Below, piece by piece: positions 45,602 through 53,446 of a stretch of DNA of 64,000 nucleotides (the first letter of the stretch is position 1; each line of letters begins with the position of its first letter). A model generated the notes under the pieces. It ran no database searches and was not told the DNA's origin. It was given only the letters and a program-made list of their open reading frames with translations. Origin of the DNA: Sphingobium sp. 15-1 (GTDB taxonomy: Bacteria > Pseudomonadota > Alphaproteobacteria > Sphingomonadales > Sphingomonadaceae). The stretch is taken from positions 620,001 to 684,000 of the forward strand of contig NZ_JABXJG010000001.1 in NCBI RefSeq assembly GCF_013375535.1, given 5' to 3'. The position numbers were made by a program, and so were the translations under genes.

Positions 45602-46182
45602 TCGTCGGCCATTATGGCCTGGCCGCGGCGGTCAAGGCGCGGGAGCCCGCAATACCCCTGTGGATACTCATGCTCGCGACCGTCTGGCTCGACGTCGTCT
45701 TCATTCCGTTCCTTGCCGCTGGCGTCGAATGGATCGAGCGCGTTCCCGATGCGGCCCATTATGGCGGGCTGATCATCCACGCGGACTATACCCATTCCCT
45801 GGTGGGTGCGGCGCTTCTCTCAGTGGCGTTCGCCATTCCAGCGGCCTGGGCGTGGGGCGCTCGGAGCGGCATCGTCCTTGGCGCGGTGGCTTTGTCCCAC
45901 TGGATGCTCGACCTGATCGTCCATCGCGGCGACTTGCCCCTGCTTCCGGGAAATGCCGGCGGTTTCCCCAAATGGGGTTTCGCCCTTTGGGCCCGGCCGG
46001 AAATGGCCATAGCTCTGGAGATGCTGATCTTCGTCCTGGGCGTTTTCGCTTATTGGCGGGCGGCGACCGAGGCTGCGCTGGCAGGCGGCGCCAGTCGCTA
46101 CCTGGCCGTTCGCAGCGCGTTTAGAGCCTTGTTCTTCGGCGCTGTCGTCTTGATCCTCGACATGAGCGGATTGGCCGGCTGA
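45598..46182 (+). CDS. YdjM/DUF457-like inner-membrane putative metal-dependent hydrolase
   Basis: This is a 194-residue protein with about five hydrophobic segments. His/Asp motifs HADYTHSLVGAAL and LSHWMLDLIVHRGD match the LexA-binding inner-membrane hydrolase family (YdjM, PF04307), where a THS motif and a downstream HxxxD are conserved. The biochemical role of the family is unclear. It is coupled to the 31-residue peptide and lies between the duplicated ligase and esterase, where module A instead has a TonB receptor and a lactonase-like gene. Confidence 0.72.
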   Translation: MIVGHYGLAAAVKAREPAIPLWILMLATVWLDVVFIPFLAAGVEWIERVPDAAHYGGLIIHADYTHSLVGAALLSVAFAIPAAWAWGARSGIVLGAVALSHWMLDLIVHRGDLPLLPGNAGGFPKWGFALWARPEMAIALEMLIFVLGVFAYWRAATEAALAGGASRYLAVRSAFRALFFGAVVLILDMSGLAG

Positions 46183-46241
46183 CATGTCGTCGGCGCATTA
46201 AATAAGCAACAGGCCGGTCGACCGAAATCTGGGAGGGAAGG

Positions 46242-47195
46242 GTGGACGTGCTTACATCATCGCTGTTCGACGGGAGCGAAGTCGCGGAGGACACGCTCGC
46301 GATGGCGGCTGAGGCCAAGGCTCGGATCGCTCGGTTGCCGCCGCTATGGACCGCCGACCACGCCAAGCCCATTCGTGACGCGCGGAACGTCGGCACGGGC
46401 GGCTTTCCCGCGATTGTCCGGTCGCCACGCGCCGAGACCCTGCGCATTCCGCATCCGGGGGGCGAGGTTCCCGTCCGCGTCATAGCGTCCGTGGCTCCCA
46501 AGGGCATCTACCTCCACCTTCATGGCGGCGGCTGGTTCATGGGCGCCGCCGACCTGCAGGACGCGATGCTCGAACATTATGCCGACAATGCGCATGTCGT
46601 CTGCATCAGCGTCGATTATCGACTGGCGCCCGAACATCCCTTTCCGGCGGCGCTGGAGGACTGCGTGGCGGTGGCGAACTGGCTGGTCGAAAATGCTGCG
46701 GACCGGTGGGGCGTAGACAGGATTGTCATTGGCGGCGATTCATCAGGCGCGCATCTGGCCGCACTGACGCTGCTCAAAATGCGCGATGCTCACGGCATCC
46801 GCCTTGCCGGCGCGCATTTCGTCTATGGCTTCTTCGATCTCGCGTTGACGCCCGGCGCGCAGCAATTCGGGGCTGAGCGCAGCACGCCGCGAACGGCGGA
46901 CCTGCACGGCTTCGTGGATGCCTTTATCGGTCCGGATCGGGATCGGCGGTCCCCGGAAGTCTCTCCCCTTCATGCTGGCCTGGCGGGCGCATGTCCCGCG
47001 CTCTTCATCGTCGGCACGGAAGACGCGCTCCTTGAGGACAGCCTGTTCATGCATATGCGCTGGCTGGCGGCCGGCAATCAGAGCGCGCTTCACGTCTATC
47101 CCGGCGCACCGCACAACTTCGTTGCGATGCCCTGTCGCGCCGCCGCCGACGCGCATGAAAAGACTGTCGCTTTCATCGGGCGTTGCCTGGCCTGA
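46242..47195 (+). CDS. alpha/beta hydrolase, HSL-family esterase, copy B
   Basis: This is a 317-residue carboxylesterase homologous to the one at 41714. The oxyanion HGGGW is at 94-98, the nucleophile elbow is GDSSG with Ser167, and the acid/base region is GTEDALLEDS and GAPHNF. The elbow is closer to the canonical GDSAG than in copy A. The start is the GTG at 46242 with GGGAGGGAAGG upstream. It likely hydrolyses an ester or lactone feeding the neighbouring ligase and dehydrogenase. Confidence 0.87.
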   Translation: MDVLTSSLFDGSEVAEDTLAMAAEAKARIARLPPLWTADHAKPIRDARNVGTGGFPAIVRSPRAETLRIPHPGGEVPVRVIASVAPKGIYLHLHGGGWFMGAADLQDAMLEHYADNAHVVCISVDYRLAPEHPFPAALEDCVAVANWLVENAADRWGVDRIVIGGDSSGAHLAALTLLKMRDAHGIRLAGAHFVYGFFDLALTPGAQQFGAERSTPRTADLHGFVDAFIGPDRDRRSPEVSPLHAGLAGACPALFIVGTEDALLEDSLFMHMRWLAAGNQSALHVYPGAPHNFVAMPCRAAADAHEKTVAFIGRCLA

Positions 47196-47349
47196 ACGGC
47201 GGCGAGCGGCGATCGACGGGCAATCCTGCATGGCTTCGATAAAGAGCGATTATTGGTCGTCGCTCGCGCGCGCCAATAGCATTGGCCAAGGCGGTATGCA
47301 GGGCAATGACTGCCAGGAACCGAAGGCGCAACAGGGGAAGGTCCGCATA

Positions 47350-48546
47350 GTGAGTTTTGAATATGGCGCCGCTGCGAGCAGCCGGGCGCAAGCCATCGCT
47401 GAACGGGTGGAGGTCTTCATTCGCGAAACGGTCATCCCCTATGAGCGGGACGAGCGTTTGGGCGGCCACGGTCCCTCGGACGACCTCGTCCGGGAACTGC
47501 GGGAAAAGGCGAAGGCAGCCGGCGTCCTGACGCCGCATATCTTGAGCGATGGAAGCCATTTGACGCAGGGCGAGACGGCCACGGTCCTGATCCGGTCGGG
47601 TCTGTCTCCCCTTGGACCGCTCGCCTGCAACACCATGGCTCCCGACGAGGGCAACATGTATTTGCTCGGCAAAGTCGGGTCCGCCGGGCAGAAGGCGCGC
47701 TTCCTCGATCCGCTGGTCATGGGCGCCGCCCGATCGGCCTTCTTCATGACCGAACCCGCCGAGGAGGGGGGCGCCGGTTCCGATCCGTCGATGATGAAGA
47801 CGACATGCCGGCTGGATGGCAACCATTGGGTGATCGATGGCCGCAAGAAGTTCATCACTGGCGCCGAAGGCGCGAAGGTGGGCATCGTCATGGCGAAATC
47901 GGATGATGGGGCCTGCATGTTCCTCGTCGATCTGCCGGACCCTGCGATCCGCACGACCCGCGTGCTGGACACGATCGACAGCTCCATGCCCGGAGGCCAT
48001 GCGGAGATCGACATCGTCGACCTGCGCGTGCCGGCCGACCAGATGCTCGGCGCGTCGGGCGAAGGCTTCAAATATGCCCAGGTCCGTCTGAGCCCGGCGC
48101 GCCTGTCCCATTGCATGCGCTGGCTCGGCCTGGCCATTCGCGCCCATGAGATCGCCAGCGACTATGCCTGCCGCCGCCACGCTTTCGGCAAGCCGCTGGT
48201 GGATCATGAGGGGGTGGGGTTCATGCTCGCTGACAACCTGATCGACCTCAAACAGTCCGAACTCATCATCTCATGGTGCGCAGGCGTGTTGGACGCGGGT
48301 TCGCTCGGCACGGTGGAGAGTTCGATGGCGAAAGTCGCGGTATCCGACGCGCTGTTCAGGGTTGCCGATCGCTGCGTTCAGATCATGGGCGGCAACGGCG
48401 TCAGCAGGGATACGATCGTCGAACAGGCCTTCCGCGAAATCCGCGCTTTCCGCATCTATGACGGCCCAACCGAGGTCCATAAATGGTCGCTGGCGAAGAA
48501 GATCAAGCGCGACTGGAAAAAGGTTCAGGAAGGCGCCGCGCCGTGA
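47350..48546 (+). CDS. acyl-CoA dehydrogenase, ACAD10/11-like
   Basis: This is a 398-residue FAD-dependent acyl-CoA dehydrogenase. Domain features include AFFMTEPAEEGGAGSDPSMM, IDGRKKFITGA and CVQIMGGNGVSRDTIVEQAFREIRAFRIYDGPTEVH. The residue at the usual catalytic Glu site is Asp371 (YDGPTEVH), as in the ACAD10/11 branch as I recall it. The GTG at 47350 has GGGGAAGG upstream; an ATG at 47296 would add 18 residues. Its stop overlaps the start of the phosphotransferase (GTGA). Together they suggest processing of hydroxyacyl-CoA by phosphorylation and elimination (inference). Confidence 0.87.
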   Translation: MSFEYGAAASSRAQAIAERVEVFIRETVIPYERDERLGGHGPSDDLVRELREKAKAAGVLTPHILSDGSHLTQGETATVLIRSGLSPLGPLACNTMAPDEGNMYLLGKVGSAGQKARFLDPLVMGAARSAFFMTEPAEEGGAGSDPSMMKTTCRLDGNHWVIDGRKKFITGAEGAKVGIVMAKSDDGACMFLVDLPDPAIRTTRVLDTIDSSMPGGHAEIDIVDLRVPADQMLGASGEGFKYAQVRLSPARLSHCMRWLGLAIRAHEIASDYACRRHAFGKPLVDHEGVGFMLADNLIDLKQSELIISWCAGVLDAGSLGTVESSMAKVAVSDALFRVADRCVQIMGGNGVSRDTIVEQAFREIRAFRIYDGPTEVHKWSLAKKIKRDWKKVQEGAAP

Positions 48547-49610
48547 CGGAGCAGGCCCAGACACATAGCGGCACGACCCCCGTCCGGGAGGGCTATGCCT
48601 TTGACGTCCCCGCCCTCGACGCCTGGATGAAGGCGCATGTCGAAGATTATGCCGGACCGCTGACCGTCGAGCAGTTCAAGGGCGGCCAGTCCAACCCGAC
48701 CTACAAGCTCGTGACCCCGCAAAGGGCCTATGTGCTTCGCCGCAAGCCCCCCGGCCAGCTCCTCAAGGGCGCGCATGCGGTCGAGCGCGAGGCCAGGATT
48801 TTGATGGCTTTGGGCAAGGCCGCCTTTCCGGTCGCCCATGTCCATGGTCTTTGCACCGATGAGAATGTGATCGGCACCTGGTTCTACGTCATGGCGATGG
48901 TCGAGGGACGGATATTCTGGGACGCGACCCTGCCGGGCATGTCGCCGGATGATCGCGCCGCGCATTTTGACGCGATGAATGAAGCGATCGCGACACTGCA
49001 CGGCATCGACTTCCAGGCCATCGGACTGGGCGACTATGGCCGATCGGGCAATTATTTCGAGCGTCAGATCGCCCGCTGGTCGAAACAATATCTGGACGAT
49101 GCCGAAGCAGGCCGTGATCCCAATATGGATCGGCTGGTCGAATGGCTGCCCCGGAATATTCCGTCTGGCGATGAGACCAGCATCGTTCATGGCGACTTTC
49201 GCTGCGACAACATGATCTTCCATCCCACCGAGCCACGAATATTGGCGGTACTCGATTGGGAATTGTCGACGCTGGGTCATCCCGGCGCGGATTTCGCCTA
49301 TCATGCCATGATGTACCGCATGCCCCCGCATATCGTGGCGGGGCTGGGCGGCGCGGACATTGCGGCGATCGGCATTCCCGCTGAAGCCGACTATCTGGCC
49401 GCCTACTGCCGCAGGCGGGGCTTGGCGGACATGCCGAGCTACGATTTCTACATCGCGTTCAACTTCTTTCGCCTGGCAGCGATTTTCCATGGGATCAAAG
49501 GTCGCGTCCTCAGGGGCACGGCGGCTTCGGCCCAGGCCCGCGAACGGGTTGCGGTGCTGCCGGAACTCATGTCGCTCGCCTGGCGCCAAGCCGAAAGGGT
49601 GAGGGCGTAA
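48543..49610 (+). CDS. APH-family phosphotransferase, LvaA/ACAD10-like
   Basis: This is a 355-residue kinase-fold protein. The N-lobe contains FKGGQSNPTYKL and the ATP lysine region YVLRRKPPGQLL. The Brenner motif VHGDFRCDN has catalytic Asp218 and metal-binding Asn223, and the DFG-equivalent VLDWELSTLGHPGADFAY has Asp238. The family is fused or paired with acyl-CoA dehydrogenases (ACAD10/11, LvaA/LvaC) to phosphorylate 4-hydroxyacyl-CoA. The GTG at 48543 overlaps the dehydrogenase stop. An aminoglycoside-resistance role is unlikely in this context. Confidence 0.85.
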   Translation: MTEQAQTHSGTTPVREGYAFDVPALDAWMKAHVEDYAGPLTVEQFKGGQSNPTYKLVTPQRAYVLRRKPPGQLLKGAHAVEREARILMALGKAAFPVAHVHGLCTDENVIGTWFYVMAMVEGRIFWDATLPGMSPDDRAAHFDAMNEAIATLHGIDFQAIGLGDYGRSGNYFERQIARWSKQYLDDAEAGRDPNMDRLVEWLPRNIPSGDETSIVHGDFRCDNMIFHPTEPRILAVLDWELSTLGHPGADFAYHAMMYRMPPHIVAGLGGADIAAIGIPAEADYLAAYCRRRGLADMPSYDFYIAFNFFRLAAIFHGIKGRVLRGTAASAQARERVAVLPELMSLAWRQAERVRA

Positions 49611-49623
49611 AAAGGATCGAGCC

Positions 49624-49639
49624 ATAAGGGGGAGCTTAT
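49624..49639. promoter_or_regulatory. ATAAG-N6-CTTAT dyad upstream of the nitroreductase
   Basis: This is a perfect five-base inverted repeat with a six-base spacer, 104 bases upstream of the nitroreductase ATG and just after the phosphotransferase stop. It matches the ATAA-N8-TTAT pattern at 43859 and 63690. A degenerate copy (ATAAGGGGGA shared) is at 54496-54511. Confidence 0.45.
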
Positions 49640-49727
49640 ATCGGAAATGCGCTCGCCTCGCTGTTTGACTCCGGCGGACCTGCGTAACGTCCGTTCATCC
49701 TTGAATTGGAAACAGGAGAAAATCCGA

Positions 49728-50405
49728 ATGCCCGAAGCCAAATCATTTCAAGATGTCGTTCGCAATCGAAGGTCGCCGCGCAGCTTCCTTCCCACGCCCG
49801 TTCCCGAAGCCTTGCTTCGGACGGTTGTCGAGGATGCCCGGAATACGCCCTCCAACTGCAATTATCAGCCCTGGATCATCCACATCGCTTCGGGGGAATC
49901 GCGGGACAGGCTGAGCGCCGCATTTCTGGAGGCTGCGGCCGAGCAGCGTTTTTCCTGGGACTTCCCGTTCGATTTCGACAGCTCCTATGGCGTTTACACC
50001 CAGCGTCGACAGGCCCAGGGCGCCGCTTATTACGAGGCGGCCGGCATTTCGCGGGATGCGACGGAGCAACGCAACTTCGCGGTGATGAAGAACCTCCAAT
50101 TCTTCGGCGCGCCGCATGTCGCGCTTCTCTTCATGGCTCCGGTCTATGAGCCGGTGCGCGTCGCGGGCGACGTCGGCATGTACGGTCAATCCTTGCTGCT
50201 GTCGCTCGAAGCCCATGGGCTGGCCGGCGTGCCCCAGACCCTGTTGAGCTTCTTCGCCGGCACCGCGCGCGAGGTTCTGGGGATCGACCCCGCCTTCAAG
50301 ATGTTGTTCGGCATCTCGTTCGGCTATCCCGAGCCCGGCAATCCGGTGAACAGCTTCCCGCTCGACAAGGCGCCGATCGCGGAGACGGTGACTTTCCACC
50401 ATTGA
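49728..50405 (+). CDS. nitroreductase family FMN oxidoreductase
   Basis: This is a 225-residue nitroreductase-fold protein. The FMN-binding N-terminus VVRNRRSPRSFLPTPVP and NTPSNCNYQPW are typical, and the C-terminal block GLAGVPQTLLSFFAGTAREVLGIDP and FGISFGYPEPGNPVNSFPLDKAP is also conserved in the group. It may reduce a nitro, quinone or enone group of the substrate, or recycle flavin. The ATG at 49728 follows AGGAGAAAAT. It is preceded by the candidate dyad operator and is convergent with the SnoaL-like gene. Confidence 0.87.
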   Translation: MPEAKSFQDVVRNRRSPRSFLPTPVPEALLRTVVEDARNTPSNCNYQPWIIHIASGESRDRLSAAFLEAAAEQRFSWDFPFDFDSSYGVYTQRRQAQGAAYYEAAGISRDATEQRNFAVMKNLQFFGAPHVALLFMAPVYEPVRVAGDVGMYGQSLLLSLEAHGLAGVPQTLLSFFAGTAREVLGIDPAFKMLFGISFGYPEPGNPVNSFPLDKAPIAETVTFHH

Positions 50406-50420
50406 TGGGATGAAGGGTTT

Positions 50421-50464
50421 CAGGAACATCCGGACCGCATTTTGAGGCGCGCCGGATGTTCCTG
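50421..50464. terminator. hairpin between convergent genes
   Basis: A perfect 13-base stem (50421-50433 with 50452-50464) around an 18-base loop lies between the convergent nitroreductase and SnoaL-like genes. There is no run of T, so simple rho-independent action is doubtful, but the position suggests a bidirectional transcription boundary. Confidence 0.4.
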
Positions 50465-50558
50465 GCGCCTTGCGGCTGAATTCCTGCTGCCGGAACCGGC
50501 TCGATTTCGCCTTGGGATGGACGGGTGATGCCGATGCGAACCGGCATCACGACCGCGA

Positions 50559-50978
50559 TCATGGACGGGGATAATATGCGTCGTAGGCCTCGGCTTCGAG
50601 CTGCCAGATAAATGACCGGCTCAGCTTGCCATCGGCAATCTCATAAACGCACAGGCGAGGCACGATGATTTCGGGTTTCCCGGCCCGCTTGTGTCTCTCC
50701 TTGAGAAGGACTGCAACCATCGCGTCCCCGGCCAGCAAGATGGTTGGCATGCCGACGATCTCAAGGTTACCCTGGTTCAGTTCCAATATGCGGTGCAGGA
50801 TTTTCTCCGATTCCGCGGGGCTGTTTTGCGTGCCGGCAAATTCTGAATTGCCGGCGGTGTAATTCGTCTTTCCTTCAGCGAAAAAGCTCAGCATCCGGGC
50901 AAGGCCCTCTGGGCCGCCTTCTCCGAAGGATTCGTAATAATCCGTTACCAGTTTATAGTTCTCGCTTGCGGTCGCCAT
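50559..50978 (-). CDS. SnoaL-like nuclear transport factor 2 family protein
   Basis: This is a 139-residue cone-fold protein with an N-terminal helix YKLVTDYYESFGEGGPEGLARMLSFF and C-terminal strands IIVPRLCVYEIADGKLSRSFIWQLEAEAYD. It resembles the ketosteroid isomerase/SnoaL superfamily, which acts on cyclic ketones or small hydrophobic acids. No catalytic residues can be fixed. It is the last gene of the leftward hydratase-SDR-crotonase-CMD module B and has no counterpart at the same place in module A. Confidence 0.78.
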   Translation of the reverse strand: MATASENYKLVTDYYESFGEGGPEGLARMLSFFAEGKTNYTAGNSEFAGTQNSPAESEKILHRILELNQGNLEIVGMPTILLAGDAMVAVLLKERHKRAGKPEIIVPRLCVYEIADGKLSRSFIWQLEAEAYDAYYPRP

Positions 50979-51030
50979 GATCTTCTCCTCTTTCGATTGA
51001 CGGCGTCGATTTGATTTTATCGATTCCCGA

Positions 51031-51612
51031 TCAGTTTTCGTCCTGCGATCCCTTGCGCATCATCGTCTTTTCCGCGCCCGGCTCCAGCGGCGTTCGCGTC
51101 GCAAGCGTAAGCCGGTTCATCGTCATATAATAGCCGATGGCGATAATCGCTTCGATGATCTCCTGTGCGGTGAAATGGCGGGAGAGTCGCGCGAAAACCT
51201 CGTCCGCAACATCGCCGCTCTCGATCACCTGCCTGCCGAATGCCAGCAAGGCCCGCTCTGCCTCGTCAAACGCATCGGATGAGAGTTCGAGGCCCTCGAT
51301 CGCCTCCACCATGGCTGGGGAGGCCCCCAGCTTTTCAGCGATGACGCGATGCTGCGACCATACATATTGCGCGCCGTCGATCCGTGCGGCGAGCAGGATC
51401 AGCAGTTCGCGCCGCAATCCCGGCAGCGACTGCTCGTTCATCACGGAGTTGCCCAGCATGAGCTGGGGAATCACGCAGCTTCTGGCATGCGCTGCCATGG
51501 CGATGATGTTCATCCGCATCGGGAGCGAGCGGAGCGTGTCTCCCGCGGCGCCTTCCATCGTCTCGACGTCGATCAGCGGAAGCCTGCTGGCGGTGGCGGT
51601 TTCGGTGGCCAT
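51031..51612 (-). CDS. carboxymuconolactone decarboxylase (CMD) family protein, copy B
   Basis: This is a 193-residue all-helical CMD family protein homologous to the one at 36212. Conserved blocks include LRRELLILLAARIDGAQYVWSQH and EAIIAIGYYMTMNRLTLATRTPLE. As in copy A there is no CxxC, so peroxiredoxin-type redox chemistry is unlikely. It follows the crotonase by 29 bases on the same strand. Conservation of the YYMTMNR segment between copies points to a shared active-site or oligomer surface. Confidence 0.78.
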   Translation of the reverse strand: MATETATASRLPLIDVETMEGAAGDTLRSLPMRMNIIAMAAHARSCVIPQLMLGNSVMNEQSLPGLRRELLILLAARIDGAQYVWSQHRVIAEKLGASPAMVEAIEGLELSSDAFDEAERALLAFGRQVIESGDVADEVFARLSRHFTAQEIIEAIIAIGYYMTMNRLTLATRTPLEPGAEKTMMRKGSQDEN

Positions 51613-51641
51613 GAATAGTCCTTCCCAATGATAATAGGCGA

Positions 51642-52502
51642 TCAGGCGCGGCCGGTGGTGCGATAGTCGCCATATTGGCCGTCGCGTTGGTCCAGCGCGC
51701 CGGTGATGCTTTTGCGAAGTTCCGCGACATAGGCGATGACTTCAGGCGTGAACCAGGCCTGGGCCTGGATTTCCGTGCCCGCCCGCAGACCGGCACGGAT
51801 GCCCATCACCTCCATCTGGCGATGGAGCGCGCGCTTGTTCATTTGTTGCAACGGAGCGGGCACCTTGGCCACGCGCTCGGCAATGTCCAGGACTGCCGTT
51901 TCCAGCTCGTCGATGGGGAATGACCGGTTCGCAAAGCCGAATTCCGCGGCCTGCTTGCCCGAGATGGAATCGCCCGTCAGCATCATCTCCGCCGCCTGGC
52001 GCATGCCCATGAGCCATGGGAAGACCTGATTGTCGGGCGGACTCATGAGGCGGATCGGCGGATAGCCGATCTCCGCGTCGTCAGCGACATAGACAAGGTC
52101 GCATGCCGAAGCGAGTTCGCTGCCGCCGGCCAGGCAATAGCCGTGGACCTGCGCGATCAACGGCTTGGCCAAGTCCCACATCCGGAAGCATCCTTCCACG
52201 ACATGCCGTCCCCAATAGCCGATGCCGGCAGCGGTATGATAGGGCACCGGCCTCTCCCCGCTGCCTTCCACCGATCCTTGCGAAAGATCATATCCGGAGG
52301 AAAAGCATTTTCCCGCCCCGCGCAGGATGATGACGCGCACATCGTCATCGACATCCGCCTGCTCAAGCACGGTGAATAGCTCGCGCCGCAGTTCATTGCT
52401 CATGGCGTTGCGTTTTTGCGGGCGATTGAGCGTCACCCGCAGGATGGCTTCGCGGGGCCGGTCGACCTCCAGAAACTCGCAGCCATCATAATCATTGCTC
52501 AT
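51642..52502 (-). CDS. enoyl-CoA hydratase/isomerase (crotonase) family protein, copy B
   Basis: This is a 286-residue crotonase homologous to 35308. The oxyanion segments KCFSSGYDL and GYCLAGGSELA are kept with Glu129 at the first catalytic position, and the second position again lacks Glu (IGYPPIR). The copies share LMSPPDNQVFPWLMGMR and the terminal DQRDGQYGDYRT-type ending, so they are a duplicated pair that is likely not a classical hydratase. The ATG at 52502 follows GAGAGGGAC. It lies downstream of SDR copy B. Confidence 0.85.
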   Translation of the reverse strand: MSNDYDGCEFLEVDRPREAILRVTLNRPQKRNAMSNELRRELFTVLEQADVDDDVRVIILRGAGKCFSSGYDLSQGSVEGSGERPVPYHTAAGIGYWGRHVVEGCFRMWDLAKPLIAQVHGYCLAGGSELASACDLVYVADDAEIGYPPIRLMSPPDNQVFPWLMGMRQAAEMMLTGDSISGKQAAEFGFANRSFPIDELETAVLDIAERVAKVPAPLQQMNKRALHRQMEVMGIRAGLRAGTEIQAQAWFTPEVIAYVAELRKSITGALDQRDGQYGDYRTTGRA

Positions 52503-52621
52503 GCTGTCCCTCTCCACATCGCGTCGATTGTTGCAGTTTTAGCTGGGCAAGCGGCCCGGCGACCAATGCCGACCGCTTATTGGATTCATGTCCGGACATT
52601 GTTCTGTCCTTGCCCGACGGG

Positions 52622-53425
52622 CTATTCCTTGCCGACCGCCCGGCGCGAAATGGCCAGGTCCAGATGAGCGCCCGCATCCATGATGAGGGTCTCGCCAGTG
52701 ATGGTGGCGGCGTCGGGCGAACAGAAATAGGCGATGCCGCCGGCAATATCCTCCGGCGTGGCGGCGCGCCCCAGCGGCATGGCGCTCGCCACCTCGCGCA
52801 GCGTGGCGGCATAGTCCTCCGCCGACAATCGTTCCTCGAACCAGCGCGTCGCCACGAAGCCCGGACATACCACGTTGATGCGGATGTCCGGCGCGAGGGC
52901 GCGGGCCAGCGTCTTCGTAAGGTTGATGAGCGCCCCCTTCGATGCCGCATAGGCCGAACAGGTGCCGCCGCCGAACAGTCCGGCGATCGACGCCACATTG
53001 ACGACGGAGCCGCCGCCCGCCGCCCTCATTCCGGGAGCGGCGGCGCGGATCATCTGATAGGCGCCCGTCACGTTGGTGCGGAAGATGTCGGCAAAGTCCT
53101 CGCCCGACAGGCCGTCCAACTGCGCATGGGGCACGAACTTGGTGGCCGCTGCATTATTGACGAGAATATCGACATATCCGCCGAGTTCTTCCTTTGCCGC
53201 GGCCACCAGGAGCCGGCAGTCCTCATCGCTGCCGACATCCGCCGCGATTGCGGCCGCCCTGACGCCAAGCTGGCGGCATTCGCTCGCCGTGTCCTCAGCT
53301 TCATCCCGGCTGACCCGGTAATTCACCGCGACATGGGCCCCCCGCGCCGCGAGCTTGAGCGACGTCGCGCGGCCAATGCCGGTGCCGCCGCCCGTGACGA
53401 TGGCGATTTTTCCGCTCAGATCCAC
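52622..53425 (-). CDS. SDR family oxidoreductase, duplicated-module copy B
   Basis: This is a 267-residue short-chain dehydrogenase with TGGGTGIG at 11-18, catalytic Ser146, Tyr159 and Lys163 (AYAASK) and a C-terminal GETLIMDAGAHLDLAISR block. It is homologous over its whole length to the enzyme at 33298; the shared stretch VVNVASIAGLFGGG and RINVVCPGF are near-identical. It follows hydratase copy B by 21 bases on the minus strand, repeating the hydratase-SDR order of module A. Confidence 0.86.
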   Translation of the reverse strand: MDLSGKIAIVTGGGTGIGRATSLKLAARGAHVAVNYRVSRDEAEDTASECRQLGVRAAAIAADVGSDEDCRLLVAAAKEELGGYVDILVNNAAATKFVPHAQLDGLSGEDFADIFRTNVTGAYQMIRAAAPGMRAAGGGSVVNVASIAGLFGGGTCSAYAASKGALINLTKTLARALAPDIRINVVCPGFVATRWFEERLSAEDYAATLREVASAMPLGRAATPEDIAGGIAYFCSPDAATITGETLIMDAGAHLDLAISRRAVGKE

Positions 53426-53446
53426 GAGATTATCCTTCCCCGCCGC

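Noticed and set aside
48543..49610. Aminoglycoside phosphotransferase resistance gene
   Set aside because: Although it is of the APH fold, the overlap with an acyl-CoA dehydrogenase and the sequence type match the ACAD-associated kinases and not resistance enzymes.
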